Below, in pieces: positions 52,383-61,749 of a DNA stretch of 64,000 nucleotides (position 1 is the stretch's first letter; each line of letters starts with the position of its first letter). The notes below the pieces were generated by a model. It did no database searches and was not told where the DNA came from. It was given only the letters and a program-made list of their open reading frames with translations. The position numbers were made by a program, and so were the translations under genes. Location: assembly GCA_028285345.1 (NCBI GenBank), contig JANQPT010000037.1, positions 16,733 through 80,732 of the forward strand, given 5' to 3'. The stretch comes from Planctomycetales bacterium (lineage in GTDB: Bacteria; Planctomycetota; Planctomycetia; Planctomycetales; Planctomycetaceae).

Positions 52383-53399
52383 ATGCGGCTCTTAGTCACC
52401 GGCGGATGCGGGTTTATTGGATCGAACTTCATTCGTCATCAGTTGGCAGACTATAACGACGTCTCCGTCGTGAACCTGGATCTGCTGACCTATGCGGGCA
52501 ACCTGGAAAACCTTGCGGACATCAAAGACGACTCCCGTTACGAATTTCGCCGCGGTGATATCTGCGACCGGGAGTTGGTCGACGAGATTCTCAGTGGAGG
52601 GCCGTTCGATGCAGTCGTGAACTTCGCCGCCGAGAGTCACGTCGATCGCAGCATCCTCGACAGTGGACCGTTCATTCAGACCAACATCGTCGGCACACAG
52701 GTTTTGCTCGACGCGGCCCGCGGTGCAAAAATCGGCCGCTTCGTGCAGGTCTCCACTGACGAAGTCTACGGCAGCTTGGGCGAGACCGGTTTGTTCACCG
52801 AAGAAACGCCGCTGGCGCCCAGCAGTCCCTATTCCGCCTCCAAGACTGCCGCCGATTTGCTGGTTCGCGCCTATCATCACTCATTCGGATTCCCGGCGGT
52901 AACCACCCGCTGTTCCAACAATTACGGCCCTTATCAGTTCCCGGAGAAACTGATTCCGCTGTTTATTTCCAATGCCGCGCAGGACAAAGCCTTGCCGGTT
53001 TACGGGACGGGAACGAACGTGCGGGATTGGATCCACGTCGACGACCATTGCCGCGGCATCGATGCGGCACTGCGGCACGGCGTTGACGGAGAAGTCTACA
53101 ATTTCGGCGGCAGCAACGAGCGGACCAATTTGGAGATCACGCACGCCATCTTGAAGTTGCTGCACAAGCCGGAAAGTCTGATTCACTATGTCACCGACCG
53201 TCCCGGCCACGATTTGCGGTACGCGATCGACTCCAGCAAAGCGGAACGTGAACTGCAGTGGACGCCGCAGGTCGATTTTGAAAGCGGACTGAAAGCGACG
53301 GTCGATTGGTACCAACAACACGCCGATTGGGTCGCACACATCAAGAGCGGCGAGTACCAATCGTACTACGAACAGCAATACGGCGAGCGTCTACAATAA
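52383..53399 (+). CDS. rfbB: dTDP-glucose 4,6-dehydratase
   Basis: 338 residues. NAD-binding glycine motif TGGCGFIGSNF (6-16), the TDE catalytic set in STDEVYG (125-127), and YSASK (Y150, K154) of the short-chain dehydrogenase superfamily, then the family segments RCSNNYGPYQFPEKLIPLFI (in parts), GTNVRDWIHVDDHC and NFGGSNERTNLEI. It converts dTDP-glucose to dTDP-4-keto-6-deoxyglucose, the first committed step to dTDP-rhamnose and other deoxysugars of surface polysaccharides. The next gene makes UDP-glucuronate, so the pair feeds envelope sugar synthesis. The other rfb genes are not present here. Confidence 0.96.
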   Translation: MRLLVTGGCGFIGSNFIRHQLADYNDVSVVNLDLLTYAGNLENLADIKDDSRYEFRRGDICDRELVDEILSGGPFDAVVNFAAESHVDRSILDSGPFIQTNIVGTQVLLDAARGAKIGRFVQVSTDEVYGSLGETGLFTEETPLAPSSPYSASKTAADLLVRAYHHSFGFPAVTTRCSNNYGPYQFPEKLIPLFISNAAQDKALPVYGTGTNVRDWIHVDDHCRGIDAALRHGVDGEVYNFGGSNERTNLEITHAILKLLHKPESLIHYVTDRPGHDLRYAIDSSKAERELQWTPQVDFESGLKATVDWYQQHADWVAHIKSGEYQSYYEQQYGERLQ

Positions 53400-53441
53400 G
53401 TGTCGTGGCGCGGACTGAGAGATTTCGGAAAGCGGTGAGGA

Positions 53442-54749
53442 ATGAAAATCACAATTGTGGGAACCGGCTACGTCGGTTTGGTGACGGGAACGTGTTTCGC
53501 CGAGAGCGGCAATGAAGTCACCTGTGTCGATATCGACAGCCGCAAGGTTGAGATGCTCAACCGGGGCGAGGTTCCCATTTACGAGCCCGGTTTGACGGAG
53601 TTGGTGATCCGCAACAGCAAGGCGGGTCGCCTGCGGTTCACGACCGAGATTGCTGAGGCGGCTCCCAATTCGCGCTGCCTGTTCATCGCGGTCGGCACTC
53701 CGCAGGATGACGACGGTTCAGCCGACATGACGGCGTTTTGGAAGGTCGTCGATTCGTTAGCGCCGGTGCTGCCTGCCGACGGCGTCGTGGTGGTCAAGAG
53801 CACGGTGCCTGTCGGAACCAATCGCCAAGTCGCGGGCCGACTGCGCGAATTGACCGGTCGTGTCTGTGACGTGGCCTCCAACCCGGAGTTTCTCAAGGAA
53901 GGCTGCGCCATCGACGATTTCACCAAGCCGGACCGTGTCGTCGTCGGCGTCGAGCGGCCCGAAGTCGCCGACATCGTGCACGAGCTTTATAAGCCCTTCT
54001 TGCGCACGGAGAAGCCGTATCTCTCCATGGGTTGGGAAAGCTCGGAAATGACCAAGTACGTCGCCAATTGCATGCTGGCGACGAAGATCAGCTTCATTAA
54101 CGAGATGGCCAACCTGTGCGACGGCGTCGGAGCCGACATCAACGAGGTCCGCCGCGGAATTGGACACGATGCACGAATCGGCTTCGCGTTCTTGTTCCCC
54201 GGTGTGGGCTACGGAGGGTCCTGTTTTCCTAAGGACGTCCGCGCGCTGGCTTCGGTCGCGACTGCTCACGGCGTCCACTCGCGCATGCTGAATTCTGTCG
54301 ACGAAATCAATCAGGCGCAAAAGCAAGTTCTCTATCAAAAGATGCAACGGCATTTCGAGGACGACTTCCAAGGCCGCAAGATCGCGATTTGGGGATTGGC
54401 GTTCAAACCCCGCACCGACGACATCCGCGAAGCGCCGGCGCTGGTGCTGATCGATCAATTGCTCGCCGCAGGAGCGACCGTCAGCGTTCACGATCCGATC
54501 GCCATGGAGAACGTTCGCAACACCTACGGAGACCGGCTGACCTACTGCGAGAATCAATACGATGCGTTGGACGGCGCTGATGCGCTGGCGATCAACACCG
54601 AGTGGAACGAGTTTCGCAATCCCGATTTTGAGCGGATGAAAGCGAAATTGCAGCAACCGGTGGTTTTTGACGGGCGAAATTTGTTCGATCCCGCTAAGAT
54701 GCGAGACCTCGGTTTTCAATACGAGGGCATCGGCCAACGCCAGGATTGA
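53442..54749 (+). CDS. ugd: UDP-glucose 6-dehydrogenase
   Basis: 435 residues. [20 protein letters not shown] is the N-terminal NAD domain, [12 protein letters not shown] and KSTVPVGTN the central segments, and the catalytic cysteine is C261 in [12 protein letters not shown]. The C-terminal domain has [18 protein letters not shown]. The enzyme oxidises UDP-glucose to UDP-glucuronate with two NAD+. GDP-mannose dehydrogenase is a relative, but the GSCFPKD context and length fit UDP-glucose. The gene lies 42 bases after rfbB on the same strand and is probably cotranscribed. Confidence 0.95.
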   Translation: MKITIVGTGYVGLVTGTCFAESGNEVTCVDIDSRKVEMLNRGEVPIYEPGLTELVIRNSKAGRLRFTTEIAEAAPNSRCLFIAVGTPQDDDGSADMTAFWKVVDSLAPVLPADGVVVVKSTVPVGTNRQVAGRLRELTGRVCDVASNPEFLKEGCAIDDFTKPDRVVVGVERPEVADIVHELYKPFLRTEKPYLSMGWESSEMTKYVANCMLATKISFINEMANLCDGVGADINEVRRGIGHDARIGFAFLFPGVGYGGSCFPKDVRALASVATAHGVHSRMLNSVDEINQAQKQVLYQKMQRHFEDDFQGRKIAIWGLAFKPRTDDIREAPALVLIDQLLAAGATVSVHDPIAMENVRNTYGDRLTYCENQYDALDGADALAINTEWNEFRNPDFERMKAKLQQPVVFDGRNLFDPAKMRDLGFQYEGIGQRQD

Positions 54750-54890
54750 CGCTTTCAATCCAATCCGACGGCTCCGCCGTCGCGCCCCATTCCCTGCGGG
54801 TGGCCACCGACCACTTCATAGGAACCGATAACCTTTCCCCAAAATAGCCGTCTCAAGCGGACACAACGTTTAACGGAGCAAAACCAATCC

Positions 54891-55998
54891 ATGGATAACG
54901 AACTACGCGGCACCTGTCAGGGAATCCTTGATCGCATCGTTCACTTGCGAGACTCTCTTTGACTTGGCCGGCAAGCAAACCCGCTCCCAGGAAATCAACG
55001 AACTGATGGCCGCGCCCGGCTTCTGGGACGATCAAGAGAAAGCCCAGGATCTCGTCAGCGAATTGCGGCGGTTGACGCTGACCATCAAGCCGCTCGCCGA
55101 ACTGGTCAGCAACGCGGACGATATGGGCGTCCTGATGGAGTTCTCCGAAGAGGATGACTCCGGCGAAAGCACTGAAGAGCTGGAAACGCTCTCCCGTTCG
55201 CTGGAATCGAAACTTGCCGCGCTGGAACTGCAGGCGATGATGGGCCGTCCCGAGGACAGCTGCAATGCCTTTGTCAGCATCCAGGCGGGCGAGGGGGGCA
55301 CCGATGCGTCCGACTGGGCGGCGATGCTGCTGCGAATGTATCAGCGGTGGAGCGAAGACTGCGGCTACAAGTCCGAGATCATCGAAATCTCCGAAGCGGA
55401 AGAAGCCGGCATCCGCAGCGCCACGATCGCCATCCGCGGCGACTATGTGTATGGATACCTCAAAGGCGAGATCGGCAATCACCGGTTGATTCGCATCAGC
55501 CCATTCGATGCCGCCGGCCGGCGGCAGACGTCGTTCGCCGCGGTCGACGTCGTGCCGGAAATCGAAGAGGAGCTGGAGATCGAGATCAATTGGGATCAGG
55601 ACGTTCGTGAAGACACCTATCGTGCCAGCGGCGCCGGAGGGCAGCACGTCAATAAGACCTCCTCGGCGATTCGCCTCACGCATGAGCCGACAGGTGTCGT
55701 CGTTCAATGCCAGAACGACCGCAGCCAGCACAAAAACCGGGCGACCGCCCGCAAGATGCTGCAGGCCAAGCTCTATCAGATCGAGCAGGAAAAACGCGAT
55801 TCGGAATTGGCCGCCAAACGGGGCGAAAAATCACGCATCGGCTTCGGCGGCGAAACGATCCGTTCCTACGTGCTGCATCCGCAACAGCAGGTCAAAGATC
55901 ACCGCACGATGCACACCTCCTCTAATCCCACCCGCGTGCTGGACGGGGACTTGGAGTCCTTCATCGAGAGCTATCTCAGATGGAGTCTGCAAAACTAG
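54891..55998 (+). CDS. prfB: peptide chain release factor 2 (programmed +1 frameshift)
   Basis: The gene starts at ATG 54891 and reads 23 codons to CTT, followed by an in-frame TGA at 54960-54962; a +1 shift at CTT-T-GAC (54957-54963) continues in the frame that ends at 55998, giving 368 residues (E. coli RF2 has 365). This is the classical self-regulating arrangement: low RF2 lets ribosomes shift and make more RF2. The decoding motif SPF is at 203-205 and the catalytic GGQ at 249-251 ([10 protein letters not shown]). RF2 ends translation at UGA and UAA. The usual AGGGGG-type stimulator before the slip site is not obvious (GCGAGA only). The TAG stop is the first bases of the 113-bp repeat. 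Confidence 0.95.
54957..54963 (+). promoter_or_regulatory. prfB programmed +1 frameshift site
   Basis: CTTTGAC, identical to the slip site of most bacterial prfB genes: CTT in the P site slips to TTT when the UGA in the A site is read slowly. Autoregulates RF2 level. Confidence 0.92.
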
Positions 55999-56106
55999 TG
56001 TTCCGTCAACATTAAGAATTAGGGTTCCCTACTTTCGGTGAGCACGCCAACAAGCGTGCTGACTTGCTATGACGACCCCAAAATCAAAGCCTGACAAGGC
56101 ACTAGG
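55994..56106 (-). repeat. 113-bp MITE-like palindromic element, copy 2
   Basis: Begins ACTAGTG inside the prfB stop codon and ends CACTAGG. The central hairpin is AGCACGC-CAACAA-GCGTGCT (56041-56060). On the minus strand it starts CCTAGTGCCTTGTC and matches copy 1 (45850-45962), so the two are in opposite orientation. Confidence 0.75.
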
Positions 56107-56127
56107 CTTTGTCGAAAAGGGCGGTTC

Positions 56128-56204
56128 AGGGTGGCTGGGGTCGGACGTTAGTCCGCCCCCAGGTTCACTAACTGGGGGCTCGCTGTGCTCGACCCCAGCC
56201 GCCC
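56128..56204. repeat. nested hairpin repeat with TGGGGTCG arms
   Basis: Outer arms GGTGGCTGGGGTCG (56130) and CGACCCCAGCCGCC (56190) pair over about 15 bases. Inside lie CGGAC-GTTA-GTCCG (56142-56155) and GCCCCCAG with CTGGGGGC (56155-56162, 56172-56179). It directly follows the MITE-like element. A partly similar palindrome is at 32724. Confidence 0.65.
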
Positions 56205-56391
56205 ATCTCCAATTCGGAATTCTCCAACGAAGCTGAGCTGAAGCGTTTCAGCATTGAGTCTGCCGCACGTTCTTGGTCGGTCTTTCTCTCCCGCCGACAT
56301 TCCGGGAACTCTTTCCGCACGCGGCACGTCTCATGCGGTGGACGCTTTGTCCCCGCACAATCGCCCACGCAGTCCAAAAGGGAGCTAACCC

Positions 56392-58677
56392 ATGTTGCGC
56401 TACCGGTTTTTGGCCGCTTGTCTGATTCTCGCCGGTTCGGCCGCCACGCTTTCGGCACAAGTTGTCGTGATCAACCCCGACCGCGGGCGAATCGTCCGGC
56501 CCATTCCGCGGCCCGTTCCCATTCGAGGCGATTACGAGATCAAGTCCGTCGACGTCCAAGCGGACGTCCGCGATCAATCGGCCCAAGTGCAAGTCTCACA
56601 AATATTTGCCAACAAGAGCAGTCAAACCCTGCAGGCGACACTCTTTTTCCCCCTGCCTGACGAGGCCTCCATCAGCGGGCTGACCCTGATCGTCGACGGC
56701 AAGGAATTGCCCGGCCGGATTCTGCCCAAGGACGAAGCTCGCAAGATCTACGAAGAGATCGTCCGCCGCAGCCAGGATCCTGCGCTGTTGGAATACATGG
56801 GCCGCGGCCTGTTTCGCACCAGCGTCTTTCCCGTCCCGCCCCGTGCCGAGCGAAAGGTGGAGATCCGCTACACGCAATTGCTGAACAAGCGGGACGGGCT
56901 GGTCGACTTCACGCTCCCGCTGGGAAATAGCAAACACACCACCAAACCGATCAAGTCGTTTAGCCTGACCGTCCGCGTCAATGCAACTGATGCGATCAAA
57001 AACATCTACAGCCCCACACACGACGTCAAAATCGAGCGCCCGGAATCGACCCGCGCGGTCTGCAAGTTGGAACTGTCAGACGTCCGGACGGAGAATGATT
57101 TTCGCTTGCTTTACGGCACAGAGCGCGGACCTGTCGGCATGAACTTGATCAGCTACCGGCCCGATAAGAGCAAGGAGGGCTATTTTCTGCTGCTGGCGGC
57201 GCCCGACATCAAACCGGCCGACGCCGAGCCGGTGCCCAAGACCGTCGTGTTCGTCGTCGATCGTTCCGGCAGCATGAGCGGCGAGAAGTTCGAGCAAGTC
57301 CGCGAAGCGCTGCGATTTGTCTTGAACCGGCTCAAGCCAGACGATCTGTTCAACATCGTGGCCTACGACGCCAAGATCGAAGCGTTCCGTCCGGAACTGC
57401 AAAAGGCGGATGAAAAAACCATCAGCGCAGCGCGGGGATTTGTGGACGGCCTGTATGCCGGCGGTAGCACGAACATCGACGGCGCACTGACGACGTCGTT
57501 GGAGATGCTCAATGATCCCGGGCGGCCGAATTACGTGTTGTTCCTCACCGACGGGCTGCCGACGGTCGGCGAGAAAAACGACGTCAGAATCGCCTCCCAT
57601 GCCAAACAGATGAACAAAGTTCGCGCCCGGTTGTTCAACTTCGGCGTCGGCTTCGACGTCAACAGCCGTTTGCTGGACCGGCTCTCACGCGAACAGCGGG
57701 GACAGTCGATCTACGTGCTGCCCAACGAGGACATCGAAGCGCAGGTCGCCACGCTCTACAACCGCATCGGCGCGCCGGTGATGACCGATATCGCAGTCGA
57801 CTTCGAATTCGAAAAACCGGCCGCGGCTGGATCCGCCAAGCCGATCTCCCGCACTTATCCCCGCGAGCTGACCGACCTGTTTCGTGGCGAGCAACTCGTG
57901 TGGGTCGGCCGCTACCGCAAGAGCGGGGCGGTGAAGGTCAAACTCTCCGGCAACGTGGGTGATGAGCCGCGCAGTTTCGAATTCGATGCGACGCTGGTGG
58001 CCCATTCCGCGGAGGAATCCAACGGATTCGTCGAAAAACTGTGGGCCACCCGACGTATCGGCGAAATCTTGGACGACCTCGACCTCAACGGACACAACGA
58101 CGAACTGGTCAAAGAACTGGTCGCCCTCTCGATCCAGCACGGCATCATGACGCCGTACACGTCGTTTCTTGCCGATGAAACGACGGATCTGCTGGCCCGC
58201 AACGAGAACGCCCGCCGCGCCGGCCGGAGGCTTAGCAGAGGACTGCGCGAAGTGCAGTCTGGTCCGCAAGCCTTTCGGTTACGACGCCAAAAGGCGGGTC
58301 TCCAACAAGCGGGTCGCGGGGTCGGCGGAAGAAGTCGTTTCGGTGGCGGGAGTATTGGTCGCGGTGGACGCAGAATACCGCTTCATCTCTCACCACGTGA
58401 TCCTGTGGAGGGCCACGATGACGGCAAAACCGAAGAATCGGTCCGCAACGTCGGCCAGAAGACGTTCTTCCTCCGCAAGGGCCAGTGGCGGGATTCGACG
58501 GTCACCAAGGAGCAGGAAAAACAGGTGGTCAGGATCAAACAGTTCAGTCCGGAATACTTCGATCTGGCTGCGAAGCATGGCGGAAAGCTGGCCAAGTATC
58601 TGGTCTTCAAGAAATCGGTGTTGATCAACCTGGAGGGCAAGACCTACCAGATCGACCCGCCCGATGAGAAAGGGTAG
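56392..58677 (+). CDS. exported VIT / von Willebrand A domain protein
   Basis: 761 residues. MLRYRFLAACLILAGSAATL with SAQ is a signal peptide. A VIT domain covers about 45-190 (QVSQIFANKSSQTLQATLFF, LPDEASISGLTLIVDGKELP, SVFPVPPRAERKVEIRYTQ). The VWA domain (about 280-460) has the metal site VVDRSGSMSGEKF and FLTDGLPTVGE. After a helical part with LSIQHGIMTPYTSFLADE comes a Gly/Arg-rich linker (GVGGRSRFGGGSIGRGGRR), and the end reads KTFFLRKGQWRDSTVTKEQE and KYLVFKKSVLINLEG. This layout is that of inter-alpha-trypsin-inhibitor-like proteins of bacteria, expected to bind other proteins outside the membrane. GGAGC lies before the ATG. Partner unknown. Confidence 0.9.
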   Translation: MLRYRFLAACLILAGSAATLSAQVVVINPDRGRIVRPIPRPVPIRGDYEIKSVDVQADVRDQSAQVQVSQIFANKSSQTLQATLFFPLPDEASISGLTLIVDGKELPGRILPKDEARKIYEEIVRRSQDPALLEYMGRGLFRTSVFPVPPRAERKVEIRYTQLLNKRDGLVDFTLPLGNSKHTTKPIKSFSLTVRVNATDAIKNIYSPTHDVKIERPESTRAVCKLELSDVRTENDFRLLYGTERGPVGMNLISYRPDKSKEGYFLLLAAPDIKPADAEPVPKTVVFVVDRSGSMSGEKFEQVREALRFVLNRLKPDDLFNIVAYDAKIEAFRPELQKADEKTISAARGFVDGLYAGGSTNIDGALTTSLEMLNDPGRPNYVLFLTDGLPTVGEKNDVRIASHAKQMNKVRARLFNFGVGFDVNSRLLDRLSREQRGQSIYVLPNEDIEAQVATLYNRIGAPVMTDIAVDFEFEKPAAAGSAKPISRTYPRELTDLFRGEQLVWVGRYRKSGAVKVKLSGNVGDEPRSFEFDATLVAHSAEESNGFVEKLWATRRIGEILDDLDLNGHNDELVKELVALSIQHGIMTPYTSFLADETTDLLARNENARRAGRRLSRGLREVQSGPQAFRLRRQKAGLQQAGRGVGGRSRFGGGSIGRGGRRIPLHLSPRDPVEGHDDGKTEESVRNVGQKTFFLRKGQWRDSTVTKEQEKQVVRIKQFSPEYFDLAAKHGGKLAKYLVFKKSVLINLEGKTYQIDPPDEKG

Positions 58678-58755
58678 ATTTCACCGGCAGGGATTCCTGC
58701 CGAGTGAAATTAATAAACGTAGACTGACCTGACCGGCGCTTACCCCGGTCGGACG

Positions 58756-58792
58756 GCCTCGGCGGTTGCGCTTTGCCCGCCGAGGCTTTTTT
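58756..58792 (+). terminator. rho-independent terminator after the VIT-VWA gene
   Basis: GCCTCGGCGG (58756-58765) pairs perfectly with CCGCCGAGGC (58777-58786), 11-base loop, followed by six T. Confidence 0.88.
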
Positions 58793-58892
58793 GCGCGCTA
58801 CCGGGAACCGTACAATACCGTAGGGCTCGTTCATTCGTTGTGGGGGCCTGCTGCTCGATCGCGGATCAATCTGATAATTCGTAAAGGACTTA

Positions 58893-58920
58893 GCCACAGA
58901 GGACACAGAGGGCACTGAGG
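58893..58920 (+). repeat. CACAGAG-type dispersed repeat
   Basis: GCCACAGAGGACACAGAGGG then CACTGAGG. It forms an inverted pair with 59044-59070 and is related to the CACGGAG repeats at 25440 and 61380. Confidence 0.65.
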
Positions 58921-59043
58921 AATTGAATGAAGATCGCGGCCGAAAGCAGTGTCTCCGATATGTGTGGTTGTCTTCAAATCGAAGTGCCATTCAATCCAAA
59001 TCGTAGATCACGTAACACCACCAGTTGATTCATCGTCCATCGT

Positions 59044-59070
59044 CTCTGTGCCCTCTGTGAACTCTGTGGC
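59044..59070 (-). repeat. CACAGAG-type dispersed repeat (inverted)
   Basis: Minus strand reads GCCACAGAGTTCACAGAGGG then CACAGAG. About 120 bases lie between it and its inverted partner at 58893. Confidence 0.65.
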
Positions 59071-59097
59071 AGATCTTCTTTCAGAACCATGGCGACG

Positions 59098-59122
59098 CGT
59101 TCCCAACTGGAGTTTGGGAACC
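59098..59122. repeat. GTTCCCAA-type hairpin repeat next to copA
   Basis: CGTTCCCAAC-TGGA-GTTTGGGAAC, same family as 25188-25306. It lies directly before the possible GTG start (59124) and 22 bases before the ATG (59145) of the copper ATPase gene, so it may affect initiation. Confidence 0.6.
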
Positions 59123-59144
59123 AGTGAAACAGCATAACCATTCG

Positions 59145-61448
59145 ATGAACACAATCACCCACACGACCGACAAACCCGCCGTCGCCGAGTTTCTCGTCGA
59201 GGGCATGCACTGCGCGAGTTGCGTCGGGCGGGTCGAGTCGGCGATCGGCGAGGTGCCGGGTGTGGAAGCCGCTGAGGTCAATCTCGCAAATCGGCAAGCC
59301 CGCGTGCGGTATGCTGAGGGCGTTGCCGACCTCGCGACGATCAAGCGTGCCGTTTCCAATATCGGCTACCAAGCAATTGATCTGCCCCACGATGAGGCAG
59401 CGGTTGATGAGGACGAGCTTCGACAGCAACGGCGGATTCGCCGCCAATGGATTGAATTCATCGCTGCTGCCGTGCTGTCGATCGGTGTGATGGCGATTTC
59501 GATGTCCGGCCTGCAATTCCCCGGCCGGGATTGGCTGCTGGCGGCGATGACCGTCCCGGTTGTGTTCGGCGCGGGGCGTTCGTTCTTCGTCAATGCCTGG
59601 AAAGCGCTGCTCCGCCGCCGGGCGGACATGGACACGTTGATCGCCCTGGGTACCGGCACGGCGTTCGTGGCCAGCGTCGCGGGAACCGTAGGGCTGATGC
59701 AGCACGTCTATTACGAAGCGGCCGCGATGATCGTCACCTTCGTGCTGTTGGGCCGCTTGCTCGAAGAACGGGCCAAGGCCAAAACGTCGCAGGCCGTCAA
59801 AAAGCTCATGGGATTGCAGCCGCGGACGGCAACTGTGCTCCGCGACGGACGGCAGACGGAAATCCCCATCAGTGAAGTCGCCGTGGGCGATGAAGTCGTC
59901 GTTAAACCGGGCGAGCGGATTCCGGTCGACGGCGAGATCAGCCGCGGCAGCTCTCACGTCGATGAGTCGATGATCACCGGCGAACCGATGCCGGTCTCCA
60001 AACAAACCGGTGACGAAGTCATCGGCGGCACGGTAAATAAAGCGGGCAGTTTCGAGTTCACCGCCCGCCGCGTCGGCAGCGAAACGGTCTTGCAGCAGAT
60101 CGTAAAAATGGTGCAAGCCGCCCAAGGCTCAAAGGCCCCGGTTGCCCGTATGGCCGATACGGTCAGCGCCTATTTCGTGCCCGCCGTATTGCTGATCGCC
60201 GCGGTGACGTTTGTTGTCTGGATGTTGATGCCGGTCTCAGAGCCGCTACGGATGGCACTGACCTGTGCGGTGAGCGTGCTGATTGTCGCGTGCCCGTGCG
60301 CACTCGGATTGGCAACGCCGACGGCCATCATGGTCGGCACCGGCCGGGCGGCGGAATTCGGCGTGCTGGTGAAAGGGGGCGTCGCTCTGGAAACGACGCA
60401 CAAACTCGACACAATCGTCCTCGACAAAACCGGGACGATCACCGCCGGAAAACCGAGCGTGACGGACGTCGTGACTGCTTCGGATTTCAGTCGTGAAGAA
60501 CTCCTCGCAAAAGCGGCCGCCGTCGAAGCGCTCTCTGAGCATCCCTTGGCCGACGCAATTATCGCCGCTGCAGGGGAATCCGGTGGGCAGTCGCTGCCGG
60601 CGCAAGATTTTGTCGCTCATGAGGGTTTGGGGTGTCAGGCCGTCGTCGCAGAGCAATCCATTCTGATCGGCCGCGATCGACTGCTGGCTGAAAACGGCGT
60701 TGCGCTTAAGGAACTGTCGGCTGCTGCGAAGGAATTGAGCGGCCAAGGGCGAACGTTGGTCTACGTGGCGATCGACGGCAAGCTCGCCGGGATCGTGGCG
60801 ATTACCGACGCCGTCAAACCGGGCGCGGCTGCGGCGATAGCGCAGCTCAAGGCGCTCGATATGCAAGTGGTCATGCTGACCGGCGACAGCGAAGCGACGG
60901 CAAAAGCCGTTGCCGGCGACGTCGGCATTGATCGGTTGTTCGCCGAAGTGCTGCCGCACGAGAAGGCGGCTCATGTCAGCGAATTACAGAGCGAAGGCTG
61001 CTGCACGGGTATGGTGGGCGACGGTATCAACGATGCGCCCGCTCTCGCACAGGCGGACGTCGGATTTGCCGTCGGCAGCGGCACCGACATCGCCATCGAA
61101 GCGGCCGACATCACGCTGATGCGGCCGGATCTCTCCGGCATCGTTACGGCGGTCGAACTGTCACACGCGGTGATGCGGACGATTTACCGCAACCTGTTCT
61201 TCGCCTTCCTGTACAACTCACTGGGAATTCCATTAGCGGCGGGATTGCTGTTTCCCTGGACCGGGTGGTTAATGCATCCCATGTTTGCCGCCGCCGCGAT
61301 GGCCGCCAGCAGCGTCTCGGTTGTCACCAGCAGTTTGCTGCTGCGGCGGTTTGAACCGTCTCGAGTTGGTGGTCAAGAAAACCACGGAGACACGGAGGCA
61401 CGGAGTGAAGATCGGGAGTCGAACCGCAACCAAATAGAAGCAAAATAG
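59145..61448 (+). CDS. copA: copper-translocating P-type ATPase
   Basis: 767 residues from ATG 59145 (GTG 59124 would add MKQHNHS). N-terminal heavy-metal domain with GMHCASC (C23, C26), eight membrane helices in P1B order, TGEP in the actuator domain, CPC in [16 protein letters not shown], phosphorylation site DKTGTIT, SEHPL and [16 protein letters not shown]. The CPC and the MxxxS of the last helix indicate Cu+ export. The end after [13 protein letters not shown] is unusual: about 26 polar residues ([18 protein letters not shown]) encoded by a CACGGAG repeat and the sequence after it. No CopZ or CueR is adjacent. The start lies in a region of repeats with no clear ribosome site. Confidence 0.95.
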   Translation: MNTITHTTDKPAVAEFLVEGMHCASCVGRVESAIGEVPGVEAAEVNLANRQARVRYAEGVADLATIKRAVSNIGYQAIDLPHDEAAVDEDELRQQRRIRRQWIEFIAAAVLSIGVMAISMSGLQFPGRDWLLAAMTVPVVFGAGRSFFVNAWKALLRRRADMDTLIALGTGTAFVASVAGTVGLMQHVYYEAAAMIVTFVLLGRLLEERAKAKTSQAVKKLMGLQPRTATVLRDGRQTEIPISEVAVGDEVVVKPGERIPVDGEISRGSSHVDESMITGEPMPVSKQTGDEVIGGTVNKAGSFEFTARRVGSETVLQQIVKMVQAAQGSKAPVARMADTVSAYFVPAVLLIAAVTFVVWMLMPVSEPLRMALTCAVSVLIVACPCALGLATPTAIMVGTGRAAEFGVLVKGGVALETTHKLDTIVLDKTGTITAGKPSVTDVVTASDFSREELLAKAAAVEALSEHPLADAIIAAAGESGGQSLPAQDFVAHEGLGCQAVVAEQSILIGRDRLLAENGVALKELSAAAKELSGQGRTLVYVAIDGKLAGIVAITDAVKPGAAAAIAQLKALDMQVVMLTGDSEATAKAVAGDVGIDRLFAEVLPHEKAAHVSELQSEGCCTGMVGDGINDAPALAQADVGFAVGSGTDIAIEAADITLMRPDLSGIVTAVELSHAVMRTIYRNLFFAFLYNSLGIPLAAGLLFPWTGWLMHPMFAAAAMAASSVSVVTSSLLLRRFEPSRVGGQENHGDTEARSEDRESNRNQIEAK
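61380..61405 (+). repeat. CACGGAG-type repeat inside the 3' end of copA
   Basis: AACCACGGAGACACGGAGGC then ACGGAG, read in the copA frame as [10 protein letters not shown]. The reverse complement of the copy at 25440 is nearly the same. It seems to have extended the copA frame beyond the normal end of the family. Confidence 0.7.
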
Positions 61449-61749
61449 ATTCAGCGCCACCAAGCTTTCCGCTCTAATCCGGTGTCGACCAAGGTCTGTA
61501 CGCCTAAGGCGTTACACAACCTAGCCCAGGGTCGCGAACGAAGTGAGCGCACCCTGGGTCGAGAGGCGTCAACGAGTGACAATCCTGAAGGGGTTGTTCA
61601 ATCCCATCGTGGTTGATGTTGATGATTTCGAGAAGGTTTCGGGGATCAGAAAAAGAAAAAGCGCCGGGTGCTTTTCATCCACTGAAAAATCGTGCAACAT
61701 GTCGACACATCTTGTTGTGTAGAGATCGTCAAAGATTCCGGAGTGACTC
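61449..61749. other. intergenic region between copA and the DUF1080 gene
   Basis: About 300 bases. Apart from the hairpin repeat at 61525-61558 nothing is recognised. No terminator with T-run follows copA. The short frame at 61613-61912 overlaps the next gene and is not credible. Confidence 0.45.
61525..61558. repeat. CCCAGGGT hairpin repeat
   Basis: CCCAGGGT (61525-61532) pairs with ACCCTGGG (61551-61558) around CGCGAACGAAGTGAGCGC, whose GCG / CGC ends extend the stem. Typical of intergenic REP-like sequences; it may also slow transcription after copA. Confidence 0.6.

Larger units (their letters stand above)
58678..59144. other. intergenic region with terminator and dispersed repeats
   Basis: Contains a hairpin at 58680-58708 (CGGCAGG-GATT-CCTGCCG with TTCAC/GTGAA outside) without T-run, then the terminator at 58756, then the inverted pair of CACAGAG repeats (58893 and 59044), then a GTTCCCAA hairpin (59098). 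No gene seen. Confidence 0.55.

Noticed and set aside
54928..54960. prfB read as a shorter gene starting at 54928, or as a pseudogene because of the in-frame TGA
   Set aside because: The CTTTGAC site and the match to the RF2 N-terminus from ATG 54891 show a programmed frameshift instead.
58680..58708. Hairpin just after the VIT-VWA stop codon as the terminator
   Set aside because: It has no T-run; the stem at 58756-58786 followed by six T is the better terminator.
58974..60125. 383-codon open frame antisense to copA
   Set aside because: Runs through the repeat region and the HMA domain of copA; His/Arg-rich shadow without motif.
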